Origin: Rhizaria sp. SCN 62-66
Taxonomy: Eukaryota > Rhizaria, unplaced
DNA length: 48,829 bases
Direction: 5' to 3'
Assembly (NCBI GenBank): GCA_001724265.1
Contig: MEDY01000218.1
Coordinates: forward strand, 1 to 48,829
The notes under the pieces were generated by a model, which had not been told where the DNA came from, did no database searches, and saw only the letters and a list, made by a program, of their open reading frames with translations. Positions within the stretch are counted from its first letter, which is position 1; each line of letters begins with the position of its first letter. Of the stretch, positions 10,301 through 18,476 are shown one piece after another. A program made the translations under genes and the position numbers.

Positions 10301-13256
10301 AGGGGTCCGTGATGGCGCCGGCGGGGATCGTGACGTAGTACCACGAGTCGCCGAGCAGCGGCGCCGGCGGGTGCAGGGTGACCGTGGCCGTGAGCGCGCC
10401 GGAGACCTGGGCCGTGTTGGTCACGTCAAGCGAGTACACAAGCTCGTTCGTGGCGTACAAGTAGATGCTGATGAGGCCGGAGCCCATGATCACCGTCTCG
10501 TTGAACGTCACCGCGGGCTGCACCGTGACCGCGGCGCCGGTGCTTAGATGCGGCGGCGAGAGCGCCGTCACGACGGGCGGGTACCAGTCGCCGGTGGTCC
10601 AGGTCCAGCCCGTCGAGGTGGTGAAGCCGGGGAAGTAGTTCGGCCCCACGGCCGTGGCCAGGTCGGCGATCGCGGTGGGCGAGATGAGGCAGTACACCAG
10701 CGTGTTGATCGGCAGCGGCGTCGCCGTCATGGCAACCGTGAGCGAGTACGTGCCCGAACCCGTGATCGCGGGCGAGGACATGACGAAGGACCGCAGCGCC
10801 GTGTTGTCGCTTGCGCGGTAGATGGTCAGCGTGCCCGCCGCGAAGGTCTGCACCGGCTCGTTGAAGGTGAGCACGAGCGACGCGTTGGGGTACGCACCCA
10901 GCGAGGCGTTGACTGGGATCAGACTCACAATCACGGGCGGCAGCGTGTCGATCGTGGAGAAGTTCCAGTGTTTGAAGTCCTGGTACCCCGCGAACGGGTT
11001 GGCGTTGGTCGTGGTGTCCTTGAGCGCGCCCTGCGTGATGAGTACGGCGACGATCGTGTCGGTCGGCAGCGCCGTGGGCGGCGTGAAGGTCACCGTGGCG
11101 GCCGCGGCGTCGGTCGTCACCACCGAGGTGTTGGTGATGGCAAAGCTGTAGAGCAGTTGCGATAAAGTGGCGTCGGCGCGCCACGACTCGTAGACCAGCG
11201 GCAAACCCCAGATGTTGACCTGGCCGCCCGCGGCCGCGACCACGGGCTTGTCGAAGGTCATGACCAGCAGGCTCGCGACGGGCACCTCGCGCTGCAGCAG
11301 CGCGGGGGCCAGGGAGAGCACTACGGGCGCCGCGTAATCGCTCGTGGTGAAGGTCCAGGTGACGCCCGAACCTAGGCCGACGCCGATGAAGGCGTTGCCT
11401 GCCAGGTCGTAGAAGGTCGGCGAGGGAATCTCCACGAAGACCTTCGTCAGCGACGGTAGCGTGTCGTGGGGTACAGTGATTGTGGTCGTCCCGTTGCCCG
11501 TGATGGCCGCGAGGGAGGTGTTGGTGGTGGACAGCAGCGTCGAGTCGTTGCTGCGGCGGATCGTGATGAGGCGGCTCAGCGTCACCACCACGGGCTCGTT
11601 GAAGGTGAGCCCCAGCGCCGCGGCGGGGTCCACGTTTACGGCGTTGAACGCGGGGACGTAGACGACAACTTGCGGCGGCGTGAAGTCGCCCGTGGTGAAG
11701 GACCAGTCGCTCTTGCTCAGCAGCCCGGGGAAGACGTTGCCGGAGACGTCGATGATGGACGCAGAAGGCAGCAGCACGTACACCTGGGTCGAGTCCGGTA
11801 GCAGTCCAGGCGGGGTGATGCGCAGGATAGCCGTGTTCCAGCCCTGGACCGAGGACGTCGACACCGGGATGGTCTGCAGGATCGCGTCGGTGGCGTAATT
11901 TCGGATGGTGATGCTGCCAGGGCTGCTCGCGCGCAGCACGGGCTCGTCGAACAGCACCACCAGGTCGCCCAGCAGCGCCACGCCCACCGCGCCGTTGGCC
12001 GGCGTCAGCGTCGAGACCTTGGGCGGCGACAGGTCCACCGTGGTGAAGGTCCACGCCGAGCCGGACGTGCCTGCGAAGAAGTTCCCGTTGGCGTCCTTGA
12101 TGGCGGTGGCGGGGATCTGGACCAGGAGCCGCGTGCCGTCGGGCATCGAGGCCGTGGGCGTGAGCTGCAGCTGCGCGGTGCCCCAGCCCTGGATGGCGGA
12201 GCTGGCGGCGTCGACGGAGAGCACGACGCTGTTGTCACTCACGCGGCGCAGCTCCAGCGCGCCCGTGCCGGCGTATACGACCTCGTTGAAGCCCAACGCG
12301 AAGACCTGCGTGAGAGGGACGTTGGTGGCCAGGTTCTGCGGCGTGCGCGAAGTCAGCAGCGGGGCCGTGTAGTCGCCCGTGGTGAAGCCCCAGGCGGGCG
12401 CCAGCGAGGGGTCGAAGGCGTTGCCGCTCATGTCGGAGATGCACAGCGCGGGGATGTCGACGAACACCTTGGTCAGGTCCGGCAGCGCGGTGGTGCAGCT
12501 AAACGTCAGCTGCGTCGTGCCCGCGCCCTGGAAGCCGGAGCCCGCGGCGCAGGCGATGCCGCACAGGATCTCGTTGTCCGAAACGCGGAGCACGCGGATC
12601 TGCGCGGTCGAGCCCGGCATGGCCCGCACGGGCTCGTTGAAGGTGGCCTTGAGCACGGCGCTGCCATCGACGTTGGTCGCGTTGTTCGCGGGGACGACCG
12701 AGACGAGCGAGGGCGAGGTGAAGTCGGCCGTCGTCCAGCGCCACGTGCTCACCGTCTGGATGCCTGCGAAGGCGAGCCCCGTGGTGCGGCCCAGAAAGCA
12801 GTCGGCGGCCACGTTGACGTAGTAGACCGTGTTTTCGGCGCGCGCGACTTGCGGCGACGCCAAGATGGTCGCCGTCCCGTTCCCGGCAACGAGGCTGCCC
12901 GCGCACGAAAACGTCTCGTACGCGGTCTGGGTCGACGCGGTGTAGATAGTGATGTTGCCGCCGCCTGAGATGACGTTGACAGACTCCGAGAAGGTCATCG
13001 TGAGCTGCTCGAGCAGCCCCACGCCCGTGATGCCAGTCACGGGCGACAGCAACAGCACCGTCGGCTGCGCGGCCGCCAGCGGGGCCAGCGCCAGCAGCAC
13101 CGTCGCGACGGCGAGCAGCAGCTGCCACAGGGGCGGCGGCAGCAGTCTGCGGCGGCCACGAGATGACAGCGGTCGCTGCCGAGAGACAAAAGCATCCTCA
13201 TAACCAGGGTCGAAGCCTGGGGCAGGCGCCACAGCGGCGAGCGCTGCTGCGGACAT
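1350..13256 (-). CDS. Giant Ig-repeat surface protein with two transferrin-like lobes and GPI-type tail
   Basis: Predicted 3968-residue extracellular protein with no intron. Order: hydrophobic signal segment at residues 43-63 ending APLAAA; 22 Big_5 (SbsA-type) Ig repeats at 64-2686; He_PIG-like domain at about 2687-2782; Ala-rich linker; second He_PIG-like domain at about 2870-2960; transferrin-like lobes at about 2960-3296 and 3386-3866; a Cys-containing segment; and a terminal small-residue then hydrophobic tail typical of GPI attachment. The start at 13256 is chosen because it places the signal segment near the N-terminus; an in-frame ATG at 13565 adds 103 residues. Stop is TAA. The architecture suggests a membrane-anchored stalk presenting a ligand-binding head, possibly for metal or anion capture; that role is inference. 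The usual transferrin iron and carbonate ligands are only partly kept. Confidence 0.85.
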   Translation of the reverse strand: MSAAALAAVAPAPGFDPGYEDAFVSRQRPLSSRGRRRLLPPPLWQLLLAVATVLLALAPLAAAQPTVLLLSPVTGITGVGLLEQLTMTFSESVNVISGGGNITIYTASTQTAYETFSCAGSLVAGNGTATILASPQVARAENTVYYVNVAADCFLGRTTGLAFAGIQTVSTWRWTTADFTSPSLVSVVPANNATNVDGSAVLKATFNEPVRAMPGSTAQIRVLRVSDNEILCGIACAAGSGFQGAGTTQLTFSCTTALPDLTKVFVDIPALCISDMSGNAFDPSLAPAWGFTTGDYTAPLLTSRTPQNLATNVPLTQVFALGFNEVVYAGTGALELRRVSDNSVVLSVDAASSAIQGWGTAQLQLTPTASMPDGTRLLVQIPATAIKDANGNFFAGTSGSAWTFTTVDLSPPKVSTLTPANGAVGVALLGDLVVLFDEPVLRASSPGSITIRNYATDAILQTIPVSTSSVQGWNTAILRITPPGLLPDSTQVYVLLPSASIIDVSGNVFPGLLSKSDWSFTTGDFTPPQVVVYVPAFNAVNVDPAAALGLTFNEPVVVTLSRLITIRRSNDSTLLSTTNTSLAAITGNGTTTITVPHDTLPSLTKVFVEIPSPTFYDLAGNAFIGVGLGSGVTWTFTTSDYAAPVVLSLAPALLQREVPVASLLVMTFDKPVVAAAGGQVNIWGLPLVYESWRADATLSQLLYSFAITNTSVVTTDAAAATVTFTPPTALPTDTIVAVLITQGALKDTTTNANPFAGYQDFKHWNFSTIDTLPPVIVSLIPVNASLGAYPNASLVLTFNEPVQTFAAGTLTIYRASDNTALRSFVMSSPAITGSGTYSLTVAMTATPLPINTLVYCLISPTAIADLATAVGPNYFPGFTTSTGWTWTTGDWYPPVVTALSPPHLSTGAAVTVQPAVTFNETVIMGSGLISIYLYATNELVYSLDVTNTAQVSGALTATVTLHPPAPLLGDSWYYVTIPAGAITDPSGNVFAGFTGNGTWRFRTADATPPTLIATDPASLSTSVPTATRLTMIFSEPVLARAANNGTGLVSVYTFANNSLLYTIEARYFAGANTSTLTVQPSVRLPSLTKVYVLVAADAFTDLAGNAFAGLSVPTAWTFTTRDDDPPVIVSASPPLNGVNVDITIRTYAITFDEPVWVGTGLIYLRRASDSSVVASVDVATVAVQGQGTQILSLPIGLSADLLQATRYYVNFGSTVFRDAANNYHPGFLTATAWTFLTVDTTPPVLVATVPAAGAVDVALLDPLVMTFSEPVVAGPSTAGTLRIVRRSDEVLVETINLATVNATGWGTATVTVPRSVALVDLTQYSVLISAGTVLDLSGNAFAGVTSVATWSFTTGDKTPPYYTALYPVPGATDVQKGSVLRITFSKVVRPRATGGLYTSIYYATGALAGTLVQRIDVASSQVTGSGTAVITLTPATALPELATLYVLVSPNAFEDSLGRPFAGITNTTEWTFTTIDTTPPLVTTFTPAVAATGVAVNATLSIAFNEVVYVHANSTGKIAIYKSDTNALVETIQTASSAVTGSGSMTVVITPSAALPSSTRLYVLVSSDSFADASGNYYVGTTTASQWYFTTIDTDPPVIIEVVPRENSTGNAVDTHLVIVFNEPVTYGTGYIKLYTYNNNTLVTQIRADSPLVTQTTYAGTHTVDINPNMLLADSTKYYVLIDADAFADMAGNWFAGIASKERWPFSTGDFTPPRVIVYLPAVGATSASTGGPATLVFDELIVLRTGGVVTVFLQATGATVNAFTVPSPSLTLATTTLTNDTLRIAHSTLLEQTKYYITVSSAALADASGNVFPGLLGATAWPFRTGDFTPPTLTSVQPTVASTTVGPLPTLLMTFSEAVVKTTDATNATGPVITVYRANDSAVIETFLVASSAVTLVGAAQSSTNSGTQLMVQMTVSLADLTKYYVLISPGAVVDLAGNAFAGVTATTTWYWTVQDNTPPVITSLTPANASTGASTTAPLVLTFDEPVYTRGGVLTIFLASSGAAVQTIQLSTATGTGSATLSVPLSGTLAEGTLFYVTVPSSAISDASNNYFAGFLSSTSWKFTTGYFTPPAVVTYVPPIGAVNIALNATLLLTFNKLVNDASGSVRVFNNATGALLAAIAVPSAAVTGSGTTEITVSNSPALWPDSAVLTVVIAAGTWQDAYGNGYLGTTSGQWYFTTVDTTPPYVITQVPASGSQAAPVSGSYFLVFSELVTVPASATGSVRFYLASDNSLADSVQCTALSPSISGQGTATLGFLLNTRLLDLTQYYVLADSGCVTDLAGNAWAGYSATTDWAFRTGDFTPPQLSVTVPANAAVQVAVNTNLTITFTEVVYSTSAVSAYYRVVRQSDGIVVRAIAAAAASGFGSTTLQITLITANYGNEPLTDSTVFCVLIDAGVVRDAVGNTFEAVTTCAAWSFTTVDLTPPQITALVPATRSTNAPQQPVLVLTFDEPVLVNTAGELTVSLVTGTGATGATLATVSLGNSSLVTGNGTKSVSVSVTTLLPELTFVRITVSAGPTVYAFADLAGNTFKGFGTGVAYAHSGWNFTVGDFTPPSALTLSPAVNATHVDIFTSLIMVFSEAVLPATDAQARAAQPSLPGSTPANSTRRFVTVYRAADNVLISRIDLTVTANVEQPAADTLDIWPPWDLPAATQVYVVVDPYAIVDLAGNFFPGLVANAWPFTTETPPSFTYAYPDYYAIADGTRMVTNAPVALPMPTAGPIRSCAITPLASTLAAGVTFDTTTGAFRGHPTVAQTLTTYTVTCRNGGGTYTQTVNITILDRPPAGFYYVLPADALALQAAAAPRATRASAPSSVSPAAVAAAADSALEVHGAGDVFGSGGFAAAASTAAAAVGAGLLSLLPASVGRMTAAFAAAETIPQATYYTGSAITALVPVVDTTGGPIREYSVLPALPTGLTLNATTGVIAGTPRRSQTAVTYTITGANTGGSVTTSLSIVVLQGEIRVGVPELTTDEQLAAYQDFFDTVAAPGSSTPSSTLRLRAVRASSTPLVALQTYAADVVWGDAFAGYLGWRLQGAVMLSVAALSQTTDYDVAAALQPASKPQSEVVAFVRAASGFTTLNQLAGFRACTGELLSAPTTAALEWGRTLSTASLRLQLAFEEAGGNAAYPTGQPADSCTSPYQAMVDGLFFRTCSPPRETGNVGRCSICPAVGRQDCSARNGYASTQGALRGLLDGVCDVAVAERTALARACQPRTGYTAPTWCANGVSWRNVVPLAEFFADAQKPAPVVPSAGFLIRTDSFGAALAAQLQIALTSFWSSGNGTYMAMLRRYEPLATGMATPDGSAAGSITSMGSANFGSNAFTGLQQAMYTHLSVGSYYTRVQTMAGVNATVACAAEGACVWGDGNTVTGNYPPTDCANTRIGTSADPIRFGVARSLLPSQALLLGQFLASTNALVTLEAAVPQTISEEASVGGASALSASFLDVYRGLTDVVAVDSGTAVLAALRLGLTVFALEGSEAYSDTVNDRASIVGAVADIDPSGFATSASAASESRAAAPATAMPAAPVAAVADAVMSLTRAQRRADAGWARYEAAAAAALAGGAKAAFTATAKLAALDDSLLSSAQDEIVHTVALYRTTDPTGVDVAGPFPTNPATTTFADLRGLRSCHASFSASASLLAMAWARSESTDTGFDVDTAPVTDASQTVVDACHSPLVAAMRGFFKASCAPPDNDRDTGLCDLCFSEAGPATFNSSFITVKSPATGPVVSVPASTTTPVLTCSRYNRYAGEIGALRGLAERACEVAFVRNTTYDNICGTGANTPYSKAGRVGDIVVAGVRPSWCDLLPAARLGTVSQLTTSSVAGRTTAPGSVFMVRPNSLTAAGRVALAATLRSLNLNPPLLALLNNNGGMQAVAPPPADLEPGSAAATQAVLQDLEDMFVGALPGFDKFLSCHARSVVEPDFTKPYCYSVPPQHCAGVSESNAAARGAAPAAGAALFAVAAALLALAGAV
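1660..3100 (-). other. Transferrin-like lobe 2 (protein domain)
   Basis: Begins DPIRFGVARSLL. Contains TDVVAVDSGTAVLAAL, matching the transferrin strand that carries the Asp ligand, then after an Ala-rich insert GLRSCHASFSAS (the CHT region), FFKASCAPPDNDRDTGLCDLC, RYAGEIGALRGLAERACEVAF and a C-terminal MVRPNSL strand. The spacing of cysteines copies lobe 1, so the two lobes are an internal duplication as in animal and algal transferrins. The carbonate-site Arg is absent; the first Tyr appears as His or another residue. Confidence 0.75.
3370..4378 (-). other. Transferrin-like lobe 1 (protein domain)
   Basis: Begins GEIRVGVPE. By-eye matches to transferrin lobes: ADVVWGDAFAGY (region of the aspartate ligand), VVAFVRAASGF then LAGFRACTG (the strand before the anion site), GLFFRTCSPP, then CSICPAVGRQDC-ARNGYASTQGALRGLLDGVCDVAVAE, which follows the transferrin order Cys-x-x-Cys, Gly-Tyr, GA-x-R-x-L, DVA. 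A Tyr at the second-tyrosine position is kept. The Arg of the carbonate-binding CHTxxGR motif and a His ligand were not found. No search was run. Confidence 0.75.
5200..13067 (-). repeat. Array of 22 Big_5-type Ig-like repeats within the giant protein
   Basis: Twenty-two diverged repeats of about 119 residues (about 357 bp). Each starts near (T/D)PP plus hydrophobics, then F(S/D/N)EPV about 30 residues in, a V-x-G-x-GT turn mid-way, YYVL-type strand, D-x-(A/S)GN-x-(F/Y)-x-G, and ends W-x-F-(T/R)T-x-D. This is the pattern of bacterial SbsA/Big_5 Ig domains. Repeats differ enough at DNA level that this is an old expansion rather than recent tandem copying. The likely role is a long extracellular spacer or adhesive stalk. 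Confidence 0.9.
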
Positions 13257-14184
13257 CGTTGGCAGTCGGTCTGTCGCCGTCACGTTGTCTGTGTCAATGT
13301 GTGTGTTTCTCTGCAGTGGGTGCAGTGTGTTGTGTGCAGTGTGCAGTGACTGGCTGCAGGGAGCGGGCAGTCGCTGGGGCAGAGCCGCGCCGACGCGGGG
13401 GGTTGCTGGAACGCAAGTGCGGGACGGGGCGTGTGTCGGAGGCGCCGCAAGGGCGGCTTCAGCGCGCGGGAGAACGGTCAGCAGGGAGGGGCGGTGCCCG
13501 AGGGATTCAAACGCGAACGGGCGCTGTGCGAAAGCGGCGCAGAGCGGGGGGCATTTGAGTGGCATGGCAACAGAAGCGGGGTGTGTGTACGTTTAATGAG
13601 CGTTAAGCGCGTTGAGGCAACGAAAAAATGGGTTATGGTAAGTATGCAGCAGGGAACGTTCAAGAATTGTCAAGTTGGGAGATCGCCACTGCACTCCAGT
13701 TTGGGTGAGGGCACGCGAGGAGTTGTATCGGCATCAGACGCAAGATTCAAAAAGAACAATTTTGATTTCAAGTAATTCGCTATGAGATCAAGTGGTTCTG
13801 GTCATTTTTCATGCAAGTGACGGTTCAGGTCCCGCGTAAGTTTGAATTTCAGTGAGAGCAAAGTTGCCTCTCGACCCACATTTTTCGGTCCTGCTGTGCT
13901 GCCTTGAACTTCTGGCTCAGAATGGGACAAAGGAACCGAGATCTATATCACTGATTTGGCACGTATCATGTTCGTCTGAGAACGTGTTGTTGTTTTTTCA
14001 GTCAAAGCTTACTATAATTTATCTTATTTGTGCATTTTATTTGCCTTAGTTAGTTGTAACACTTGTAGAGCAACCCCGGTAGTTCCCGCTTTTGACCAGA
14101 GCAAAAAGGTTTGTTCCCCTGACTCTAGCCCTCTGGGCGTCTTGATTGCACTCGTCGTTCGGTTCTGCGTCTGCGCGCGCACCG
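13257..14184. promoter_or_regulatory. Divergent intergenic region with promoters for the giant gene (-) and coiled-coil gene (+)
   Basis: 928 bp between two divergently transcribed genes. About 13260-13560 is GC-richer and stays open in the giant gene's frame, so it is either 5' leader or an N-terminal extension. 13600-14160 is AT-richer, with long T runs near 13990, and should hold both promoters. No clear TATA box or RNA gene was identified. Confidence 0.45.
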
Positions 14185-17018
14185 ATGGACTCGACCCGCG
14201 GTTCCGGCGACGGCGGCCGCGCCGCGATGGACAACTCGTTCAGCGGCGCGAGTGGCCTCGGCATGTCCGACGGCGTTGATTACGAAACGGCTGCCCGCTT
14301 CTTCGGCGGCGGCGACGACGCCGCGCCGCCTGCGGTTAGCGCTATCCCGGAGTCTGTGGCGAACCAACTTTCGTCTTTGAGCGACTTCCGCATCTCTTTC
14401 GCGCTAACGGACGTGGCGAGCGTGCTCAAGTACGTCATCAGCGAGCTCAACCTGACCAAGGCCCACATGGCCATGCTGGGCGCGCGCGCAGGCGACACGG
14501 CCGACGTGCTCGCGCGTGCCAAAGACCTTGACGTGTCCACAGCAAAGCTCTCCGACGACGTCGCCGTCTTGCGCGCGCCCGACGGCCCGCTCGCCGCGCT
14601 CGAGTCCCGCATGGAGGCCAAGGACGGCGAGATCGCTGCTCTCAAGGCTGCGCTCGCAGAGGCCACCGCGACTGCCGCTGCGGCCGCCGCGAGCGCGCAG
14701 CAAAGCGCAGAGTCGGCGAACGCTGCCACGGCGGCGCTGCAGGAACTCAGCGCGCGCCACGACGCCCTCGCGCAGCGCCAGGCCGCGCTTGAGGCCGACT
14801 CGGCCTCCGCGTCCTCCTCCTTTGCGACGCTGGCCGTGCCGCGCGGGCTCGCGTCGCCGCGGGCCTCGAACGCGTCCGTGCCGGTCAACGACGGCGACGG
14901 CGTTCCGCTCTCCCCCGCGGGCTCCTCAGTTGGCGGCTCGGGCGCGGCCTACATCCGTGCTGGGTCCGCGCGCCGCGAAGACGACCTGCAGCGACAGATC
15001 TCGAGCCAGCTGACCGCCTTTAACACCGCGCACGCTAAGCAGCAGGAGTTTAACACCAAGGCGCTCCACTCTCAGCTCGACCTTGACCGCAGGCTCGACG
15101 CGCTCTCCTCGCGCCTCGCCGCCTCCACCGCGGACCGCGCCGGCGCCCCGCGCGCGGCCGACGACGGCGAGGGCGGCCTGCTTCCCGGCCCCAGCAGCAG
15201 CAGCGGCAACACTGGCAGCGGGCTGGGCTTCTCGCGCGAGGAGGCCGAGGCATACCTGCGTGAAGCAGCCCAGGGCGCTGCGGCCGCCGCGCTGGCTGCC
15301 GCCGCGGGTCCCGGCTCCCCCACCGCTGGCGGGGCCCGTAGACACAACAAGCGCAGCAGCGCCTCTGTGCCCGCGCCGGCGGCGACCGCTGCGAGCGTGG
15401 CCGCCGTCGCCGCCGCCGCGGCCGACGCGTCTGCGCGCGACGTGATGTCGTTCGCGCAGTCGGAGTTTGCGGCCGTGAAGCGGCGCCTGCACGACGCCGA
15501 GACGCTGCTGGACGACTTGCGCGGCGCGGCGCTGGCGAGCACGCGCAAGGAGGAGCAGTGGGCGCGCGCGGAGCAGTTCCACATGCTCGTGGCTCAGATC
15601 ACGGGGCTGCTGACGAAGCAGGGCCGGCACGAGGACGAGCTGGGCGCGCTGCGGCAGCGCGTCGACGGCGAGCTCCAGCTCAGCGGGCCCCTGGACATGT
15701 CGGCGATGCGGCGCAACCTGATCGCCATCAACGCCAAGCAGCGGCAGACGGCGGACAAGGTGGACACGCTGTCTGCGCTGGTGATGACGACGCGCAAGCA
15801 GGTTGCGCAACAGGGCAGCTTTGAGACGTCGCCGCTCGTCAAGTCCCTCAACCTGCGGCTGTACGAGTTCGAGATGAAGTTCAACGAGCTCGAGGACAAG
15901 CTCACTCTGCTGGCGCACTACGTCGCCAAGCTCAAGCCCTCACTGGCGACGGCCACGGTCGCCGTTGTGCCGCAGGGCCACTCGGCCGTCGGTGCAATCG
16001 TCACCTCGGCCGCAGGCGCGGGCGCGGGCTTCGCGGCGCACCCCGGCGGCGGCGCGGGCGGTGGGACCATGATCTCCGGCCTGGCCCCGGGGTCCGCACT
16101 GGGCAAGGGCTCCATGGACGCGCGCCTGCTCGACTCGGACGACCCCGACGCCGTTGAGGGCATCCACCTCAAGCTGCTCTCGCGCTTCACCGTCCGCGGC
16201 GATGGCGCCGCCAATGGCAGCGGCAGCGCGCAGGGCGGGGCTGGCAACGCTGGCGCTGGCGCGGACGCCAACTCTGCGAGCGTGCACCGCAGTCTGACGG
16301 ACTTGGCGCGCGACATCGGCGCTCTCTCTGACCTGCAGTCGAAGCTGCATGACGCGCGCGCGCTGCTGGCGCGACTCGACGACCTGAGCTCGCTCGAGGG
16401 CCGCGTGCAGTCGCTGCTCGACCTGGACGTCCCACAGCGCCTCTCATACCTGGAGCGCAAGTTCAACACCGAGGTCTCGTTCCTCAAGGCGCACCTCGCC
16501 GCCAAGGTCGACCAGGGCAACGTGCAGATCCTGCTTGCGCGCGTCGACGCGCTCGTCAGCCGCGCGCGCCCCGCGCTGCTGCCCCAGGCGCAGCCGCATC
16601 AGGGCCAAGGACAGGGACAGACCGGCGCCGGCACAGCGCAGCGGGGTGCGGGCGCTGCGGTGCCCGACTCGATCTTCGCGGGCGCGGACGGCAGCATGGA
16701 CCCCGCGCTGTCGGCGGCCATCCAGCGCGGCCGCGCCTACGCAGTTGCGCCGCGGCCGCAGGCGGGCGCCGCGCCACGGGGCGCGCAGTCGCTCGCCCAG
16801 TCCGCCGGGCTTAACAGCACTGGCGCTGGCGCCGCGGGCGTGAGCGGCGAGGACGCGCTGGACCCGGCGATGCAGCGCCTGTTCGCACTGCTCTCGCTGA
16901 AGGCCGGCACGGACACCGTGGACAAGGTCGAGGAGTTGGCGCGCGCGTTTGACCGGCAGAACCGCGACGGGCTGCTGCGCGTCATCGCGGAGCTGCAGGA
17001 GCTGCGCCACGCCGTCAT

Positions 17019-17049
<31 letters not shown>

Positions 17050-18183
17050 GGGCAACAGGGCCAGCAGCAGCAGGGTCAGCAGCAGGGCCAGCAGCGGCCC
17101 GGGACGTCCGGCCCGGAGCAGGGCTCAAATGCGCTCACTGTGGCGGGCCCGCCCAAGGCCTCAGGCGGCTCGCCCGCGAACGGCGGCGCTGCGGCGGGCG
17201 GCGCGAGCGCGGGCCCGTCGTCGGCGATGGACTTCCTGGCGGGCCCGATCGAGCGGCTGCAGCAACAGCTCGAGTTCGTGTCGGTGACGCTGGCGGCGCA
17301 CGACGCCGCGCTCGCCAAGAAGTGCGATGTCGAGACGGTCGAGGACGTTCAGCACACGATGCTGCAGAAGGTGCTCGAGATGTGCGAGCTTAAGGACGCG
17401 CCCTCGGCCTCTGCGCGCCGCACTGCCGCTGCCGACACCGACGCGGCCGCGACCGGGCTCAGAGACGGCGTGTCGCTCGAGGTCGTGGCGCGCCTGCACA
17501 CGCACGTCGAGGACCTCTCGGCGCGGTTGCGCTCGCACAAGGAGTGGATCATGCGCAACGCGCAGGACGTGCAGTCGCTGCGCGACTGGGTGCGGTACGC
17601 GCACGACGTGCTGCAGACGCAGGCGCAGGCGCACCCGGCCATCAAGCAGCTCGAGGGCCAGCTCGCGCAACTCAAGCGCCGCGTCGGCAATAACACCAAC
17701 GGCGGCGCGGGAGGCGTTGAGCGGATGGCGACCGCGTCGAGTGGATTTTCTGCGTCGCCGCGCACGTCGCTGCAGACGCCTCTGGCCGCGGGCGGGCGCG
17801 CGGGCACAGCGGCGGGCGGCTCCACGCACCACTCGCACACGCACTCGTTCCAGCACTCTGTCAGCGTGAACCACGTCAACTTCATGGCGAACCGGCACTC
17901 GATGCTGTCGTCCAAGCCGCTCGACGGGTTCAAATGCATGAGCTGCGACCGGCCGCTGGAGACGCTGGAGAAGACGGCGCCGCCGCCGCTGCCCACGCAG
18001 CAGCTGCCACGCCACCTCACCTCCGTGGTGCCCGCGGGCGGAGTCGCCGGGGACGCCGTGCGCGTGCGCATCGCCGCATCGCACTCGCCCGAGCGCGTGA
18101 AAGACACCGAGGCGCCGGCCAAACCTGCGGGTGCGGCGGTCAAGCAGGGGTCTGCGGCCCCGTCGCGGCTCCCGCAAATCTAA
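14185..18183 (+). CDS. Coiled-coil protein with polyQ tract and C-terminal CxxC motif, possibly flagellar
   Basis: 1332 residues, no intron, TAA stop. The ATG at 14185 sits in a good context (caccgATGG). Residues about 60-120 form a compact helical start (FRISFALTDVASVLKYVISEL), followed by long heptad-rich helices separated by Gly/Ala/Ser linkers, a glutamine-rich tract near residues 945-975, more coiled coil (LEDLSARLRSHKEWIMRNAQ), a His/Ser-rich patch, and near the end FKCMSCDRPLETL with Cys1251 and Cys1254. From memory, a 'C-x-SCDRPLE' motif after coiled coil occurs in the DUF4795 region of the sperm-flagellum protein QRICH2. With a radial spoke gene nearby a cytoskeletal or flagellar role is plausible, but this is inference; family membership is unproven. 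Confidence 0.75.
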
Positions 18184-18476
18184 GTTGATGTCACTTTGTG
18201 TCTTTCTGGCTACAAACAAACGAAAACCAAGTGTAATTCACAATTTATGAATGACACAATCTTGCTACCTAAATTAGAACCTATATCACCACCTATAACC
18301 CCTATACTCGTATTAAAACTTGTGATAAAGAACCAGAAATAAAAATGTATTTCAACTCTACGTCTAATGTGAATTGACATGAGATGGTTGAATATCGTTG
18401 CTGTATTGATAGTGCGTCATTAATCTATGTAGCTCGGACACGCCGCAGCGTGGTCAAATTGTCTTAACCAAGTCGT
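18184..18476. other. Convergent 3' intergenic spacer
   Basis: AT-rich 293-bp spacer between the ends of a plus and a minus gene. A poly(A)-signal-like AATAAA lies at 18338-18343 on the plus strand, about 155 bp after the coiled-coil stop. Nothing else seen. Confidence 0.5.

Noticed and set aside
1306-13565. Long open frames antisense and in other frames over the giant gene (for example 624 codons at 1306-3180 and 547 codons at 5004-6647)
   Set aside because: Arg/Gly/His-rich translations with no motif; they are shadows of GC-biased codons. The Ig and transferrin motifs fix the true frame.
13677-13709. About 30 bases resembling the 'CACTGCACTCCAG...TGGGTGA' core of a primate Alu / 7SL RNA
   Set aside because: Homology does not extend on either side, so it is neither a human contaminant nor a recognisable SRP RNA gene; probably coincidence.
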